Assembly: GCA_023055425.1 (NCBI GenBank)
Contig: JALGPY010000008.1
Span: 12,557,501-12,621,500, forward strand
DNA from: Linanthus parryae
Taxonomy: Eukaryota; Streptophyta; Magnoliopsida; Ericales; Polemoniaceae
Direction: 5' to 3'
DNA: 64,000 nt
Shown here: positions 1 to 13,200 of the stretch, piece after piece
Layout of the letters: each line of letters begins with the position of its first letter
Numbering within the stretch: position 1 is the first letter of the stretch
Position numbers and translations under genes: made by a program
Notes under the pieces: generated by a model
Databases searched by the model: none
What the model saw: the letters and a program-made list of their open reading frames with translations, nothing else
What the model was told of the DNA's origin: nothing

Positions 1-1487
1 GATGGTCACCACGTAAGACGATGATGAACCTAGGACATTGTCCCAAGACTCTTTCATCAACTAACAATAAGGAATTGGAAATCGGGCCCTAGATGGAAGA
101 AACGTATCTTCATGGAGTAACTTCTCTTCATATACTATTCAGAGTACTCTATGGGTTACGTATTCGAAACGCAACAGCCGACTAGTAGTGTAACGTAAAT
201 GGATTCACGAAATATATGATTTCTCATAAGGAGATGTCCATAATTAAGGGAAAGGCTCGTAGAGATGATGATTTCCACAAGCATGGAGGAAGTGCTGGAA
301 GAAACCCGTTCCTTAGTCGATTATGAGGAATTAGTTCCTCAAGGATCCTTTGGCTAGTGGGAGTGACTTTCCAAGCAAGGTACCCATCCTTAGGGATGTG
401 ATCAAAAGATGATCCTCCTATGCAAAGAAATTTCTCATACTACTTGAGGTCGAATGGATGATCTTCAGGATCACGCATAAACGGTAGGATAGAATACTAG
501 GCCTTATCATTCCCTAATTATGAAAAAAAGGAAAATAAGCTCTACAGAAGGAATTAGAGTTTATTAAGGGGCCAACCAAGTTTAAGACTAGGTTGACTTT
601 CCGACTGGATGCTAAAATATTGGAGATCAGTGGATTTCCAAGGTCAACTAGAGACCCATACGGAAGCATGGTAAGGCATATTACTCGCACATTTATCGGC
701 AAGAGTTGTGATGATTACTCAGAGTTCCATTCTTGATAAGCGTGATGACTAAATTTCTCAATGGAGATATCAGAGAGGTAACCGATATGACTTTACCACA
801 GGATTTCGAAACATAAGGTCAAATGCACAAATGAGTGCAAACTAACTAAGTCCATGTGTGGTCTTAGCTAGTCCTATGGACAGTAATATTTTATCGTGGG
901 ATTGTTTACTACATGTTTACGATAACGGATGAAACCGCTGCATATCACTCGTACTAGTAGGGAGTTGATAATCACGTTACTTAACATTGATGACACACTA
1001 TTGACCAGTGGAGCTTAATGACTTTTTGCATCCACTAAGGATTAGTTATCCTCTTGATTTGTGACAAAGGATATTGGTAGGGCGAGAAGCGTTCTCGTTC
1101 TTTCATATGAGCTTCATACATTGTCGCTAGAGGCACACACCAAGAAGATGCATTAACGATTCCATATTTTGGACCCAAAGCCATGTGATAATCCTGTAGC
1201 TCGTTGTAAGACTTTACGAGCCTAAATTACATGCCCTGAAAGACACCATACAAGATTGACCAAATGACCAGAGTGCCCGATGAGCAGTAGGAGTCTTTTA
1301 TACATTATTTTGTGTACTCAGACCTAGCAGATGCAATGCAATCGGAAGAGTGGATTCCAGGATATCCAACTTGAGACACTAGATTGCAGTCTCGAGGATA
1401 CTCATATTACTCTATAAGGTTTATCATGTGCTATGACTATCGGAAATATGCTTCGACTAGTTAGCTATGAATGCTGACTAGGGTGGG
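1..1487 (+). pseudogene. Decayed Ty1/copia pol (reverse transcriptase to RNase H)
   Basis: No long open frame remains, but forward-strand reading gives copia reverse-transcriptase shreds. Near 755-815 there is a phrase like F-L-N-G-D-I-R-E followed by M-T-L-P-Q-D-F-E, which matches the block just after the first catalytic Asp of copia RT. A L-T-K-S-M-C-G-L-like block follows at about 840-880. Near 1320-1345 a S-D-x-A-D-A phrase resembles the start of copia RNase H. Stops and frameshifts break every block, so it cannot be functional. The first ~980 bases are repeated with high similarity at 51566-52069 plus 55262-55700, and the same internal stop codons are shared. The 5' part lies outside the window. 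Identification as copia is by motif reading only. Confidence 0.6.
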
Positions 1488-4400
1488 TGTAACACCCCTA
1501 ATTTCCGAGAGAGTTCTTAGTGCAATATCAAGACTTTGGGGGCGAATTTGTAAATAGTTTGTCATGGCTTTAAAGTGGGCATTTTGGAGTGCTGGAAATA
1601 TTTGGAAGTTTTTAGAATAATTTTGAAGCACTAGAGATGTTCGGGGTGGTTGTGCAATTATTTAAAAGTAAGTAGAAGCTCTAATTCTAGTTGTACCCAA
1701 AAGTTTAGAAAACTACACTTTGACCCCTTTGCAAGCGAGACACTTGTCAAGAGAGTTTTGACACCTCATTAGTCAGATTTCATCATCCCCTCTCTCTCCT
1801 ATCAGTTGCTGAGAACAATGGGCATCTTCGTCACTTTGTTTGATTTTCATCTTCTTCATCATCTTCACCTTCATCACTTACACCCATGAACCACCAAGAT
1901 CCCCACCTGAACCACCACCACTGTGCAACTTCCTTCAAAACTGATTCTACCCAAGATTCCCCTCTGTTTGGTGATCGAAACACACAAACCAATTCAGAAT
2001 TTCGTTAAGTAGGGACGAAGAAATCAAAGATAGAAGGGTAAGAACCCTAGCGCGATAATTAGTCAAATTCTTCATCAACGTATTGTTTATCCTCACCTCC
2101 AGGCGAGCTCGGGAGTACCAAATACGGACTGTAACTCGCCGGAACTGGACATGCTCGCCGGAATCTGGGGTGTTTCGACGGAAACTGCTACGGGTCGGCG
2201 GCAGTTGGTTTTCTTCTTCGTTTTTGATCCATTCTCTTGCCCTGAAGGCTCCTCTAAGGTCCTTGGAAGTTGTAGAACAAGATACTCAACCCACAAATGG
2301 ATGGGAGTTCGTGGAGTGCTAGAATCCGGGCGGGTTGGCCGCCGAATTCTGCCATGGCCGCCGGAAGTGATGCAGCACGGTAAGCTCTCTATTTTTGCAT
2401 CATTTTCTCTGCATATTGCTCCTAAATGATCCCTGAACCTCATGAGTACATTCTAATCCTCAAACCGTGACTCTAACATGAATTGAATCGAGTTTGATTC
2501 ACGAATTTCATGTTTTTTCGGAACATAAATTGCCCATGTTTGTGAGCCTATAACTCTCTCCATACTTGATGTATTGATATGAATCTTGTTGCTATGGATC
2601 CCCTGCATGTAGTAATCCATCTTTCGTGTTGATTTCTTGGTCCAATTTGATCTCTAATTGTGTATAAATCTGAGCTAAAGTTAAGGGAAAGTGAAGTTCA
2701 TGAATGTGTTCTTGAAGTTAATGTGTTTTTGGTACAAAAACCTCCCCTTTTCAAATGCTCGTATCTCCTTCGTTTTTAATCCGTTTTGAGTGATCCTTAG
2801 CTTTCTGGAATCCTCAGATGATTGGATACAACTTTTTTGTTTTAGGTTTTGTCAAATCCGATCTCTAAACCCTCTGATTTTTTGCGCCAAAGTGGATGCA
2901 ATGTTAATGTTCTTCGCTAGCAAAACTGAGAATTTTCTAAGTATAGAATGTCATGGTGAAACACCCATTTTCAAACCCTTGGATCTTCTTCAAAAATTAC
3001 TGAAATGTAGATCTGTTTTCTCCTGTGTAAAGCTGGTATGCAATACTTCACTTTATCTTCTCTGGGTTATCTTCAAATTTGTAACGGATTTCTCACAAAT
3101 CAAGCCTAAAGTTTTTGCTTTGAACTCGTGTAACGCTCTTGTATTTTTCTAAAGTTTAAATTGAAATTTTCATCCAACTTTGACTAGCGATATCTCTTTG
3201 TATACTTAGAGTTTGTAGGGGTTCAAATATGTTCTGGAATCCTTGAACTACCGTCTTCAAAACCCTATTCTTATATTTCCAATTATCCCCCTCAACTGAT
3301 TACAAATCGGGCTCTAAAGTTGATTAGTTGAGTCGATTTTTGTCTATATTTGACTTTTGAATTCGACATTATAAATGACATCTCTAGCCTTAGCGTTCTT
3401 CCTTGTTCGTATACAAATTCTGATTCTAAATATCAAGTTTGACCAAGTTTGACTTTTCAAAAACCCTAGGTTGACTGAATTGTATAGGAGGGGCAAAATA
3501 GTAATTTCACTTAGCTTTGAATTGAGATTCATTTAGTAACTTGGAGCTCTTCAGCATGTATTGTATGCGTATTTGGAGTACTCGTATGTAATTATCGGCT
3601 AGGGTGGACCAAGTCAAATGTGGGGGTCTTTTTGCAGTTTTACTAGACTTTGGGGGCCTATGTGCATTTAATTAAAATTCACACTTGAACTACTTGAGTT
3701 TAGGTTAATGTTTTGAGACCAAAAACCTGAATTAGAAGGATATTTGAAGTCTCAAGAAGGAAGTATTTGACTCGGGTGTTATCAAATCAATGGTGGGGGT
3801 CTTTTTGTAATTTTAGCAAACGTTAGGAGCCTAAGTGTAATTTACTGAAAGTTGTAGATTTCGATGCTAAGTTCATATGGGAGAGTTAAGAGTCATTATT
3901 GCATATTGTTGGGGCAGTATGAATGTAATTTGGGGTCCAGGCACAGTCAGGGACTGTACTAAAGAGTTTTGAAGTATTATGGGCATTTTGGTCAAGTTAG
4001 CTTGCATGACCCCCATTTCATTGTATTCTTGCATAAAAAAATCATATAGAGGATATATGCTGATAGGTTTTATACTTTACTTGTGTATATCCAGTCGTTA
4101 TTAAGGATCAGTCGAAGTAGACGTACGTATTCGTGTTGCTGCATTTACTGTGAGACTCAGAGACGAGCGTTGTAGGAGTGCTAGCGTTGCTTTGCGCCTT
4201 TCATGGCTCAGAGGTAAGTACATATGTACGACATTTTCATATCAAATGTGCGCATGTGTGTGATGTTTCAAATGAATGCTTGTTATCTGAAAAAGTATGA
4301 GAATGCATGTTCTCCACTCGAATGTTGTTAAGCTATTTTATTCATATCCTTTGAGAACTCTCGGAAATTACTTGTGAAATGTTGATATTCTGATTCTGGT

Positions 4401-5946
4401 TATGTGAAAGATAAGAATTAAAATACCTCTAATAGACTTAGGACGATGTACAGAGTACTGTTATTAATGGGAGGCGCCAAGCGATCCTCCATTTTCTTAT
4501 GGCTAAGACCATTGAAGCAATGCTTCTTATTATTGGATAGAACTTTAATGTTCACAAATCCGCCCCCGATGAGCCAAAATGTATCAAGATATTCAGGCCA
4601 AGGGGTTTATAGAGCTATAGAGTGCTACTTATACTTGTAAGGATCACTACGGTATAGGGGTGTCGACGCTTAAGGCCTTTTAGCTAATGTTGTGAGCGGG
4701 GTTGACGAATGGGCTCCCTTAACGCTCGGGTGAAATAGGGTTTGATAGACCCTAGAAGGAACCCTTTGTGATTGTTTCGTGATCCCTCTGTCTACATCAA
4801 TCCTGCTGGTGGCTCTGGACATGCCTCAGCTAACTTATTTGTAATTGAACTCGAAAGAAAGTTGACCACTCTACTGATGTCGTTTGTGGCTCTGGTTTGC
4901 CCTAATCAATTGAGATGATTTGAAAAGCTTTGGCTACTTGTGACTTAATATCGTTATCAGTTCAAAATAACTCGTTTACTGTTGATATTTTAAATGTCTA
5001 AGAATATCTCGAATACTCGCGGGTTATCAATGTTTTAAAGTTTGAAAGTATTCGCTACGCGATTAATTATCATTGTTCCAAGTTGCTCCCAAGTCTATTA
5101 CATAATTCTATCAAATCTCTTGATTTGTTTCAACTTGTGTTTCTGTTCCACTCGTTGCTTTACATGTCGTAGTGTGTATTTACTCAGTTTTTACTGATCA
5201 AAACCGCAGGTCATCACCAAGGTGGGGGATGAGAACGCGAATCGAGACGAAGACGTTTGGATTCAATTAGATGACTTAGTAGAGCACGTATCATATTTCA
5301 AATCACATTACATTTGTAAACTTATCTACTCAAGAGTGTTGTATTATTAGCCAATTGTAATATTCATAATCTTATTTCTACTCTTTGTCCTCGATTGTCT
5401 ATTTAAACCTGAACCGAGATCCCGAGTTGTTTCAGTGGGGACCTAGATGCACGTGGATCCACTACAAGCTATCGTCCATGCTTGATGACATACACATCTC
5501 ATGGAACAACAATATAAGTATTTCACGATCGTATTGGACCACTCCATTAACCATGGAAGAAGGAACATGATGCATGTTCCGACCGACTTATGAGCGGTTG
5601 ATGAACGAAGACCGGCTATCCTAAGTTGTGTTAGCATACGGCTGAACACTGCGGTAAATTCAAACACACTGGAAAGAATACCATTTCACAAAAGGTGAAA
5701 TGACTACCTGATGAGTAATACTTGAGTGGATCGACTACATACCAGAGTAATGGCTCATCCCATCCATAAACCACTTAAGAATCGTCTTTGTGGATTACAT
5801 TAGAGAATTGGGACTCGGTAGTCGATGACTGGCAATATGATTGATGAGCATACGAGAAATTGATTGATTGGATTTTAATTGGATTTTTTTAAGTTGCATG
5901 TTATTTTATATGTTACATTTTTAGTACTAGCATAGAGCATGTCACA
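1488..5946 (+). mobile_element. Probable old Ty3/gypsy LTR (Tekay/Del-like), boundaries approximate
   Basis: The segment begins TGTAACACCCC, a start commonly seen in large plant Ty3/gypsy LTRs, and runs into a G/C-richer stretch with CCGGCG-type triplets at about 2090-2400, as such LTRs often do. A terminus of the form GTCACA lies near 5941-5946. No convincing 5-bp target duplication was found, no primer binding site follows and no second copy is in the window. It may be a solo LTR or the 5' LTR of an element whose interior is gone. Small open frames inside (for example 2083-2443 and 2790-3152) have no recognisable domains and are treated as chance. Being an LTR is an inference from the terminus and composition. 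Confidence 0.38.
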
Positions 5947-6027
5947 CAGACACTGGGCCGGGTCACTCACACGAGCGACCGCGTTTGCGATATCCAGGAT
6001 AAGTCTGGGTGAGGCAGAAGATGAGAC

Positions 6028-6145
6028 AGAATCCCGATAAGAGCTAGAAGCCTATGTATGATATGAGACGCCTATCATATAAGGCATAAGGCTTGTGATA
6101 AGAGCTAGAGGTCTATCATTAGAGCGAGACGCCTGTCATACTGAC
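6028..6145 (+). repeat. Short degenerate tandem repeat (gagctagaggcctatcat-type)
   Basis: About five imperfect copies of a roughly 20-30 base motif with the core G-A-G-x-x-A-G-A-x-G-C-C-T-A-T-C-A-T are seen in succession. The surrounding stretch 5947-6986 holds no recognised gene. One open frame at 6586-6951 (121 aa) has no domain I recognise and no promoter context, and is not called. Confidence 0.45.
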
Positions 6146-6988
6146 TCAATTGTCGCATTGGCATATGTTCCAAGGTGAGGTTGGTTTAGGCTAATCGAAC
6201 ATGGTTCAGTACCCCAAGCCATGTATAGTCTGCGTAAAGAAAACCAGATGAGAGAATTAATTTCAGTTTGCATATCTACGACATTTCAGTACTCGGGTTG
6301 GTATCCAAATGGGTTACTGGACTAAAATCTACATAGTGGCCCTTATGGGATGAGACATTCACTCTGATCAGAGTTCAAATACTATGGCACATATTTCCCC
6401 GAAATAACGCGTGCTTATGAGTGACCAGAGGTGATGAGTAAAATTAGTCCTTGAGATTCCTCATCGTGTGAGCCTCGTCGATCATACAAATATGATTGAC
6501 ACAGTATACCCTTTGTACTTTCATATGTGTTGCAAAGAGACGGGTTAGTGGTGCTACTTTGGCGTGAAATCTTGCGGCTACACTGTTGGGGAAAGAAGCT
6601 GAGCCGAATCTGAGCAACACGAGAATGAAAGGAAAGACTCTAATTGCATCGCTCTTTGTTATTTTCATTGGCCCCACCTACAAGATCCATTGGGGTCATG
6701 CAGGATATGAATATAATAGAGGAGATGTGGACTCACTGGAACATGGCCTATGGGACATGGCAGGTGTTTGTGATCCACAAGATGACAATTCGAGTGAATC
6801 TGGGGAATACGAGAGTTATATTATTACTGCATTGTTTTTTGAGGTTGAGCCTTCATGCGTTGTCTCTATGAATTTGGTCTACGGATCTCCCGAAATGCAG
6901 GTACTCTCATCGGTCACACGCCACGGCCACAACGGTACTATTTGTAGATGATAGTAGTTGGAGATTGAGGGAGACTAGACGTACTATA

Positions 6989-7511
6989 CAGTAAAACGTC
7001 TATAAATTAATACTCGATAAATTAATAACATCGATAAAAATAATAATTTATCCTGTCCCGACTTGGGACCAGTAGAAAATTGGACCCCAATCGATAAAAT
7101 AATAAGATAATAACTTTTCCGACATCCCAGTGTATATATATTAGTAGAAAAACTATAAATTAATAATTACTAAATTTTTCCAAATTCTATACTGCGTTCA
7201 TCTGTAAATCTGCTCATCGTACTCAAGAAATGGGGGGCATTGTCTTCTCGTATTGAAACAAGAATTCATGAAATAGTTGTTTCTGCTTGCAATCGACCGG
7301 ATTTTGAATGGTATCCCCTACAATTTCTTCAATGCTTTGTGAATGTACATTCACAGCATGTTCTTTGGAACTTGTTTTGTAATTTATTTTTCCATCTCTA
7401 ACTAATACACATTTTAACTAGTACATTGGACTTGAGTGCGATATAAGAATATCTCAGTAAATTAATAAAATATCCCGGTCCCAACCTTATTAATTTGTAG
7501 AGGTTTTATCG
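6989..7511. mobile_element. Emigrant-like (pogo/mariner) MITE
   Basis: The left end reads CAGTAAAACGTCTATAAAT and the inverted right end reads CGATAAAACCTCTACAAAT, so about 20 bp of terminal inverted repeat match with few changes. Both ends are flanked by TA (6987-6988 and 7512-7513), the TA target duplication of the Tc1/mariner-pogo superfamily. The terminus matches what I recall of Arabidopsis Emigrant and its relative Lemi1. At 523 bp with no open frame it is non-autonomous. Confidence 0.75.
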
Positions 7512-7513
7512 TA

Positions 7514-8440
7514 GGTACAGCCCCATTGTGCGACTGAGAGATGTTAGAAATTTACGTAATACGTCCATATGGGGTGAATATGTAATTAGACATAACCTAA
7601 TGGGTTAGATGCAATAAGGCACAAACCCTAAGGGGTTAGTAGCGAAGGCACAAATCCTAGGGGGTTACTTGCAAACAAGGTAGAACTTCTGCCTATATAA
7701 GGAGTCAGCCTCCTACTGAATAAGTCAATAGTAGGAATGCAGAAAACTGAAGAGATCATGTGCTGATCAGATACAGTTCTAGGAACTCTAGTCTCTCTCT
7801 TCAACTTACATCCAAGGAGGTGGAACGTGGGGTAAATCAAAATATTCGTCCTCGAAATTCGCACTAGACGGTGGGAGTAAGACAAAGGTGAAGGCACGTG
7901 AAAGCACACAACATCAAATATCATCTTCCATTTTAATTAGGAGCATATGCGAAGAGGTAACACATAAATCTTCCGCCTTATTATGTGTATGGATCTATAT
8001 TTTTTTAGATCACCTATGCCCTTCAAATAGAGTTAAAAGTAGATATATGAACTTACTGAAATAAGTAATTCCAAAATAAACTTACTGAAATAAGTTGTTA
8101 TATCAAAGTTACAAAAGTATTGAATAAAGGAAATTATAAAGAGTGCAATGTTGAGGAAAACTACAAGAGATTTTTTTAAAATATAAAAAGAAGGGTGTTG
8201 GCCACATGAATTAAACCCTTGACGTAGGCGCTAGAAAGACGAATGCTTAGTACTCTACCACTGAGGCAACTATAACAATATTACATATTCTTTATCACTT
8301 TTTATATAATATATGTATATAACAGAAAATAAAATATATACATATAATAGGGGTACAAAAAAAATTCAGCTGGGGCGATAGTCGCAACTGACATATGTTG
8401 AATCCGCCCCTGGCGATTATCAATATGAATCGTAAAGGAA
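7514..8440. other. Anonymous spacer, possible decayed promoter/LTR at 7540-7990
   Basis: No protein-coding gene is recognisable. Three short repeats of the form AACCCTAAGGGGTTA occur at about 7590-7665, followed by a TATA-like TATATAA at 7694-7700. Their arrangement resembles the U3 of a small copia LTR, but no terminal pair or target duplication could be fixed. AT-rich, low-complexity DNA follows to 8440, with GGGGCG...CGCCCC arms at about 8372-8412 that may mark another small element end. Confidence 0.25.
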
Positions 8441-8656
8441 TCAAAGATATCGCTACTCTACCTTCTTGGTTGAAATAAAATATGTGGAATATGTCATCTA
8501 CGATATATTTGATATATCCACTGAACTATTAATTAGTTATCTAATTATTATAATGTGACCATTTTAAGTCCATGTCAACCTACCTAAAGATATAGAGTGG
8601 TTGTAGATCATCAAAGGGGATTTGTTACAACAATGAGATTTCAATACTTTCTTCAT
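8441..8656 (+). repeat. Duplicated flank segment, paralogue of about 34085-34272
   Basis: This stretch aligns by eye with about 34085-34272. Shared landmarks include GTTGTAGATCATCA and GATTTCAATACTTT in the same order. It belongs to the tandem duplication that made the LBD array. Its right end carries the 9-bp target duplication of the next element. Confidence 0.7.
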
Positions 8657-9656
8657 AGGGGTGTAAGTAAAACTGAATAAACCGGTCAAACCGACCGAAC
8701 GAAACCGATTTTCATGATTTTGGACGGTTTTTAAAGTTAACCGGTTTATAAATGGTTCAAGTTTTTCACAAACCGGTCTAATCGGTTCGGTTTCGTTTGG
8801 TTAGCTAATTATACCGAATGAACTGAACCGAACCGTTGCGTACACAATATCATTCTATAATAGCGAACATTATATAAATGAAATGTATAATCTATAGAAG
8901 TGTATTCCAAGTAGATAGTTTAGTGAACTAAAATGATCCGATTGATGTTAGTTTTCTCTATTTTCTCATGCCCTAACTTGTCTCAATCTAAAACCATAAT
9001 TTTGTGAGTTCTATCATGTTTATTTAATTTATGTCTTGGTTAAAATATACATTTTATTGCAATCTATTCTATAAACAGAACGGTTGACTTCTTTTAGGCA
9101 ATTAGATTGAATTAACCTCAACTTTTAGATCTCACATACTTATAGTTACAATTCCCAAAAGTTTGGAGATAATGGAGAGGATAATGGGTAGTGGTGGGTG
9201 GTGGAAAATTTTCAGCTTTCTCTCTTCAACTACAATTTGTATCTTGACACTATAGAGCCACATGTTGAATGAGAAATTCTCTCTGTAATTTTGATTTTTT
9301 TTGCTACATTCAACTTATATATCTTCTGTATTCAAGAATTAGGCGTTAATAAAAACTTTTTTGCCCAAACATTTCTCAAAATTCTACTATTATTGTCAGT
9401 TATTTGTTCTTAGTGTTTTTTTGGGTAGTGCCCTCGGGCACGGGCAATTCCCTAGTACTGCTATAATCATCAATGTAAAAGTGATTACACGGATTGGCCA
9501 AATCGAACCAAACCAAACCGTAACTTTTCGGTTTGGTTTGCATCGGTGTATAGTTTCAAACGGTTTGGCTTGTTTAAAAATTAGCAAACCGACATATTTG
9601 GTTTGGTTTATGGTTTCTTCACAAATCGCACCAAACCGAACCGTTTACACTACTAT
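8657..9656. mobile_element. Non-autonomous hAT-like element, 1.0 kb
   Basis: The left end starts AGGGGTGTAAGT and the inverted right end starts AATAGTAGTGTAAACGG, an imperfect hAT-type terminal inverted repeat with a GTGTAA core. The 9-mer TTTCTTCAT lies on both sides (8648-8656 and 9656-9664), consistent with an 8-bp hAT target duplication, TTCTTCAT. Both subterminal regions are rich in AACCGGTTT/CGGTTTGGTTT-type repeats in both orientations, typical of transposase-binding clusters. No transposase is encoded. The open frame at 9361-9699 runs through these repeats and is not a gene. The paralogous site near 34262-34276 lacks the insert. Confidence 0.78.
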
Positions 9657-9727
9657 TTCTTCATACGGTCGCAACGGCTTCAGCTTTGAGGGAGATTAAT
9701 AGTTTTGTAAATCGATTGAATTACTTT

Positions 9728-10070
9728 TGTTGAGTTGGTGCCTTGAATTGGTCAAAGGAGGCCAAACTCTTAGTTTCCAACTTTGATTAGGAAACATTGG
9801 AAGTCAAAGGCGGTGGAGGATTAGTTAGGAAACAAGTTGTTTCAAAATCGGATTTGGAAACTTTAGGGATTTTCCTAGCACTATATAAAGAACCTAGTAG
9901 TCACACTATTAGGCATGCAAAAACATTCTTGTAGTCTTGTTCCTCTTAAGTGAATAAAGTGTGCTTTTCCGCCGTGGAGGTAGTTAGCAAATATTTTGCT
10001 AGCGAACCACGTAAAATACTCGTGTTCTTCTTTTATTCGTTCTTCGTTCCTGAGATGGTTTGTCATAACA
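9728..10070 (+). repeat. 5' LTR of copia-A
   Basis: 343 bp with TG...CA ends. It carries a TATA-like CTATATAAAG at 9881-9890 (U3 promoter) and AATAAA near 9951, a likely polyadenylation signal in R. It matches 14245-14586 apart from 13 hand-counted differences. Confidence 0.95.
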
Positions 10071-10073
10071 AAC

Positions 10074-10086
10074 TGGTATCAGATCC
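10074..10086 (+). other. Primer binding site of copia-A (tRNA-iMet type)
   Basis: TGGTATCAGATCC lies 3 bp after the 5' LTR and matches the usual copia PBS complementary to the initiator tRNA-Met 3' end, with one difference (T where G is usual at position 11). Confidence 0.88.
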
Positions 10087-10217
10087 AAGGTTGACGGTGT
10101 TTCAAGATCAAGATCAAGGCGGAGCAAAGCTAGGGTTTCACAGCTTGGTGAAATCAAAGCTAGGGTTTTGCGATCTAGGTGGAGCACGCGACTAGGGTTC
10201 AAGATTCACCAAGAACT

Positions 10218-13200
10218 ATGTCCGAATCGATGTTGAAGATCGACATGTTCACAGGAGGGAACAGCTTCAGTCTGTGGAAGATAAAGATGGAGGCTTTGCT
10301 CAAATCGCAAGGCTTGTGGGAACCTTTGACCGCGGACAAGGGAGGCATGAATGTTGCATCATCGGAGTTCAAGGCGATGGAGGAGAAGGAACACGCAACG
10401 ATTATGTTGTGCTTATCGGATGACGTGATCATCGAGATCGCAGATCAAAAGGAAGCAGCGAAGCTCTGGCTCAAGTTGGAGAGTCTCTACATGACGAAGA
10501 GTCTCACTAGCAAGTTGATGCTAAAGCAAAGGCTCTTCACCCTGCGGATTCTCGATGGTACGACTCTCAAGGACCATTTTGATCAATTGAACACAATTCT
10601 GTTAGATTTGCGTAATATTGGCGAGAATGTGGAGGATGAGGATGCTGCACTTTTGTTATTGATCTCGTTACCTCCATCATATGAGAACTTCGTGCAGTCG
10701 TTCATTGTGAACAAGGACGACTTATCCCTAGAGGAGGTGAGATCGGTGCTCCATGCTAGGGAACTGCGCCTTAAGGGTGCAGACACAGGTTTAGAGGACC
10801 ATGCTTCTGGACTGATGGCAATGGGAGGAAGCAAGAAGGGTAAGAAGAACAAGAAGAAGCAATTCTCAGGTTCTAAGTTACCCAAGGATGTATATGCCTT
10901 TTGCAAGGAAAAGGGGCGCTGGAAGAGAGATTGCCCGAAACGAGGTCAAAAAGGGCAGAATGGATCTGCAGCCGTAGCAGAACAAGGTAACTCGTCTGAG
11001 GATGATTACATACTAATGGCGGATGTTGTCACGCACTCTCAGGATGCGTGGGTCCTTGATTCTGGAGCTTCCTATCATATTTGCTCTAACATTGAGCAAT
11101 TCTCGACGTACAACCAAACGGATGGAGGGTCTGTCTACATGGCAAACGGAGCCGTCTGTAAGGTGATTGGGAGCGGCTCAGTTAGATTGATGACGAATGA
11201 AGGGAAGTTATGTACTTTAGAGCAATTCAGGCATGTACCACATATTAAGAAGAATATGATCTCCTTGAGTCTACCCGACAACAAGGGATACAGTTTCAAA
11301 TGTGAAGGTGGAGATCTACAAGTCTGCAAGGGTTCTAAGGTGATTCTCAGGGGAGTCAAGAATGGGACTTTGTACATGTTGCAAGGTTCTACGATCACAG
11401 GTTCTGCTGGAGTTGTCTTAGCCGAGATTAAGGAAGCTAATCTAACCAAGCTGTGGCATATGAGGCTCGGTCATATGAGTGAACGTGGAATGCAGGAACT
11501 TCACAAGAAAGGCTATCTCACCGGGCATGCGCCCAAGAGCCTAGGGTTTTGTGAGCACTGCGTGTATGGGAAGCTACAGCGTAGCAAGTTCCCTAAGGCG
11601 GTTCATCGAACGAAAGGTACTCTTGATTATATCCATTCAGATTGCTGGGATCCATCTCGAGTCGAGGCGATTGGCGGTTATAGGTATTTTCTGAGAATCA
11701 TAGACGATTACTCCAGGATGACTTGGATATTCGTGATGAAGCAAGGAGTGGAAGACGCTATTAGAGAATCAGGTGGGAAAGAAGGTGAAGAGGCTGCGCA
11801 CAGACAACGACTTAGAGTTCTGTCATCAGAGTTTGATGGATTCTGCAAGGATCAGGGAATAGCACGCCATCGCACCGTTCGGCACACACCGCAGCAGAAC
11901 GGCGTAGCCGAGAGAATGAATCAGACGCTTTTGACGAAAGCAAGGTGCATGCTTTCGAATGCAGGTCTTTTTGGAGGCTTTTGGGGAGAGGAAGTTTCCA
12001 TGGCATGCTATCTCATAAATCGGAGCCCGCACACAGGTATAGGATGCAAGATTCTAATGAAATTCTGTTCCGGTAGAGCAGTGGATTACTCGGATTTGAG
12101 AATGTTTGGTTATGTTGCCTATTATCACGTTGATGATGGCAAACTAGAACAAAGAGCTAAGAAAGGAGTATTCATGGGTTTCGGAACAGGTGTGAAGGGA
12201 TACAAGATATGGGCAGACAACAAGATTATACTTAGCAGAAGTGTAGTCTTTGACGAGACTCATATGTTGAAGAACTCCGTGGAGGTGGAGCTTGGAGGTG
12301 CAAAGAAGAAGGTGGAGGGAGAGTCGGATCCTACTGATCCTAAGGATTCCGAAATCCCTACACCACCGCCAGAAGCAGAAGAGGAAGAAGCAGAAGAATC
12401 TGATTGTGAGGATGCGTCTACACCAGAGGAACCAATTCATCAAAGTATTGCTGAAGGAAGACCAAGGAGATTCATAAAGCCTCCGGCGAGATACAAAGAT
12501 GATGGTATGGTGGGATATGCATTACAGGTAGCGGAAGAGGTAGAGGACGAGCCATCCTCCTACAAGGCCGCTATATCTAGTTCTGAGTCAGCACAATGGA
12601 TTGCCGCGATGGGAGAAGAGATGGAGTCTCTTAGCAAGAACTCGAATTGGGAGCTTGTTAAATTGCCAGCGGGAAGGAAGATAGTCAGTTGCAAGTGGGT
12701 TTTCAGAAGAAAGGAAGGAACTGCATCTGGAGAGGGAATCAAGTATAAGGCAAGGCTAGTTGCAAGAGGGTTCAGTCGGAAAGAGGGAGTTGACTACAAC
12801 GAGATCTTCTCACCGGTGGTCAGACATACTTCTATCCGGGTGCTACTAGCAATGGTGGCACACCACGACCTAGAGCTTGAGCAATTGGATGTCAAAACAA
12901 CTTTTCTACATGGAGAGTTGGAAGAGGAGATATACATGAGCCAACCGGAAGGGTTCCAAGTTCCCGGAAGAGAGAACCACGTGTGCAAGCTGAAAAGATC
13001 TCTATATGGACTTAATCAGTTGCCAAGGCAATGGTACAAGAGGTTTGACAACTTCATGTTGAAGATTGGTTACCACAAGTGCGAGTATGATTGATGCGTG
13101 TATCACAAGTTGTTGCGAAGTGGATCACGTATCTACCTAGTTCTATATGTGGATGATATTTTGATCGCAACTCAGAATATCAAGGACATTAGAGAACTGA

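Noticed and set aside
2083..3152. Open frames of 79-120 aa on both strands
   Set aside because: They overlap each other on opposite strands inside a probable LTR and show no protein-like motifs.
6586..6951. Possible 121-aa gene
   Set aside because: No recognised domain, no promoter-like context, and the flanking DNA is transposon debris.
13092..13094. Readthrough stop codon in copia-A pol
   Set aside because: It lies inside the RT domain, not at the gag/pol junction, and other inactivating changes accompany it.
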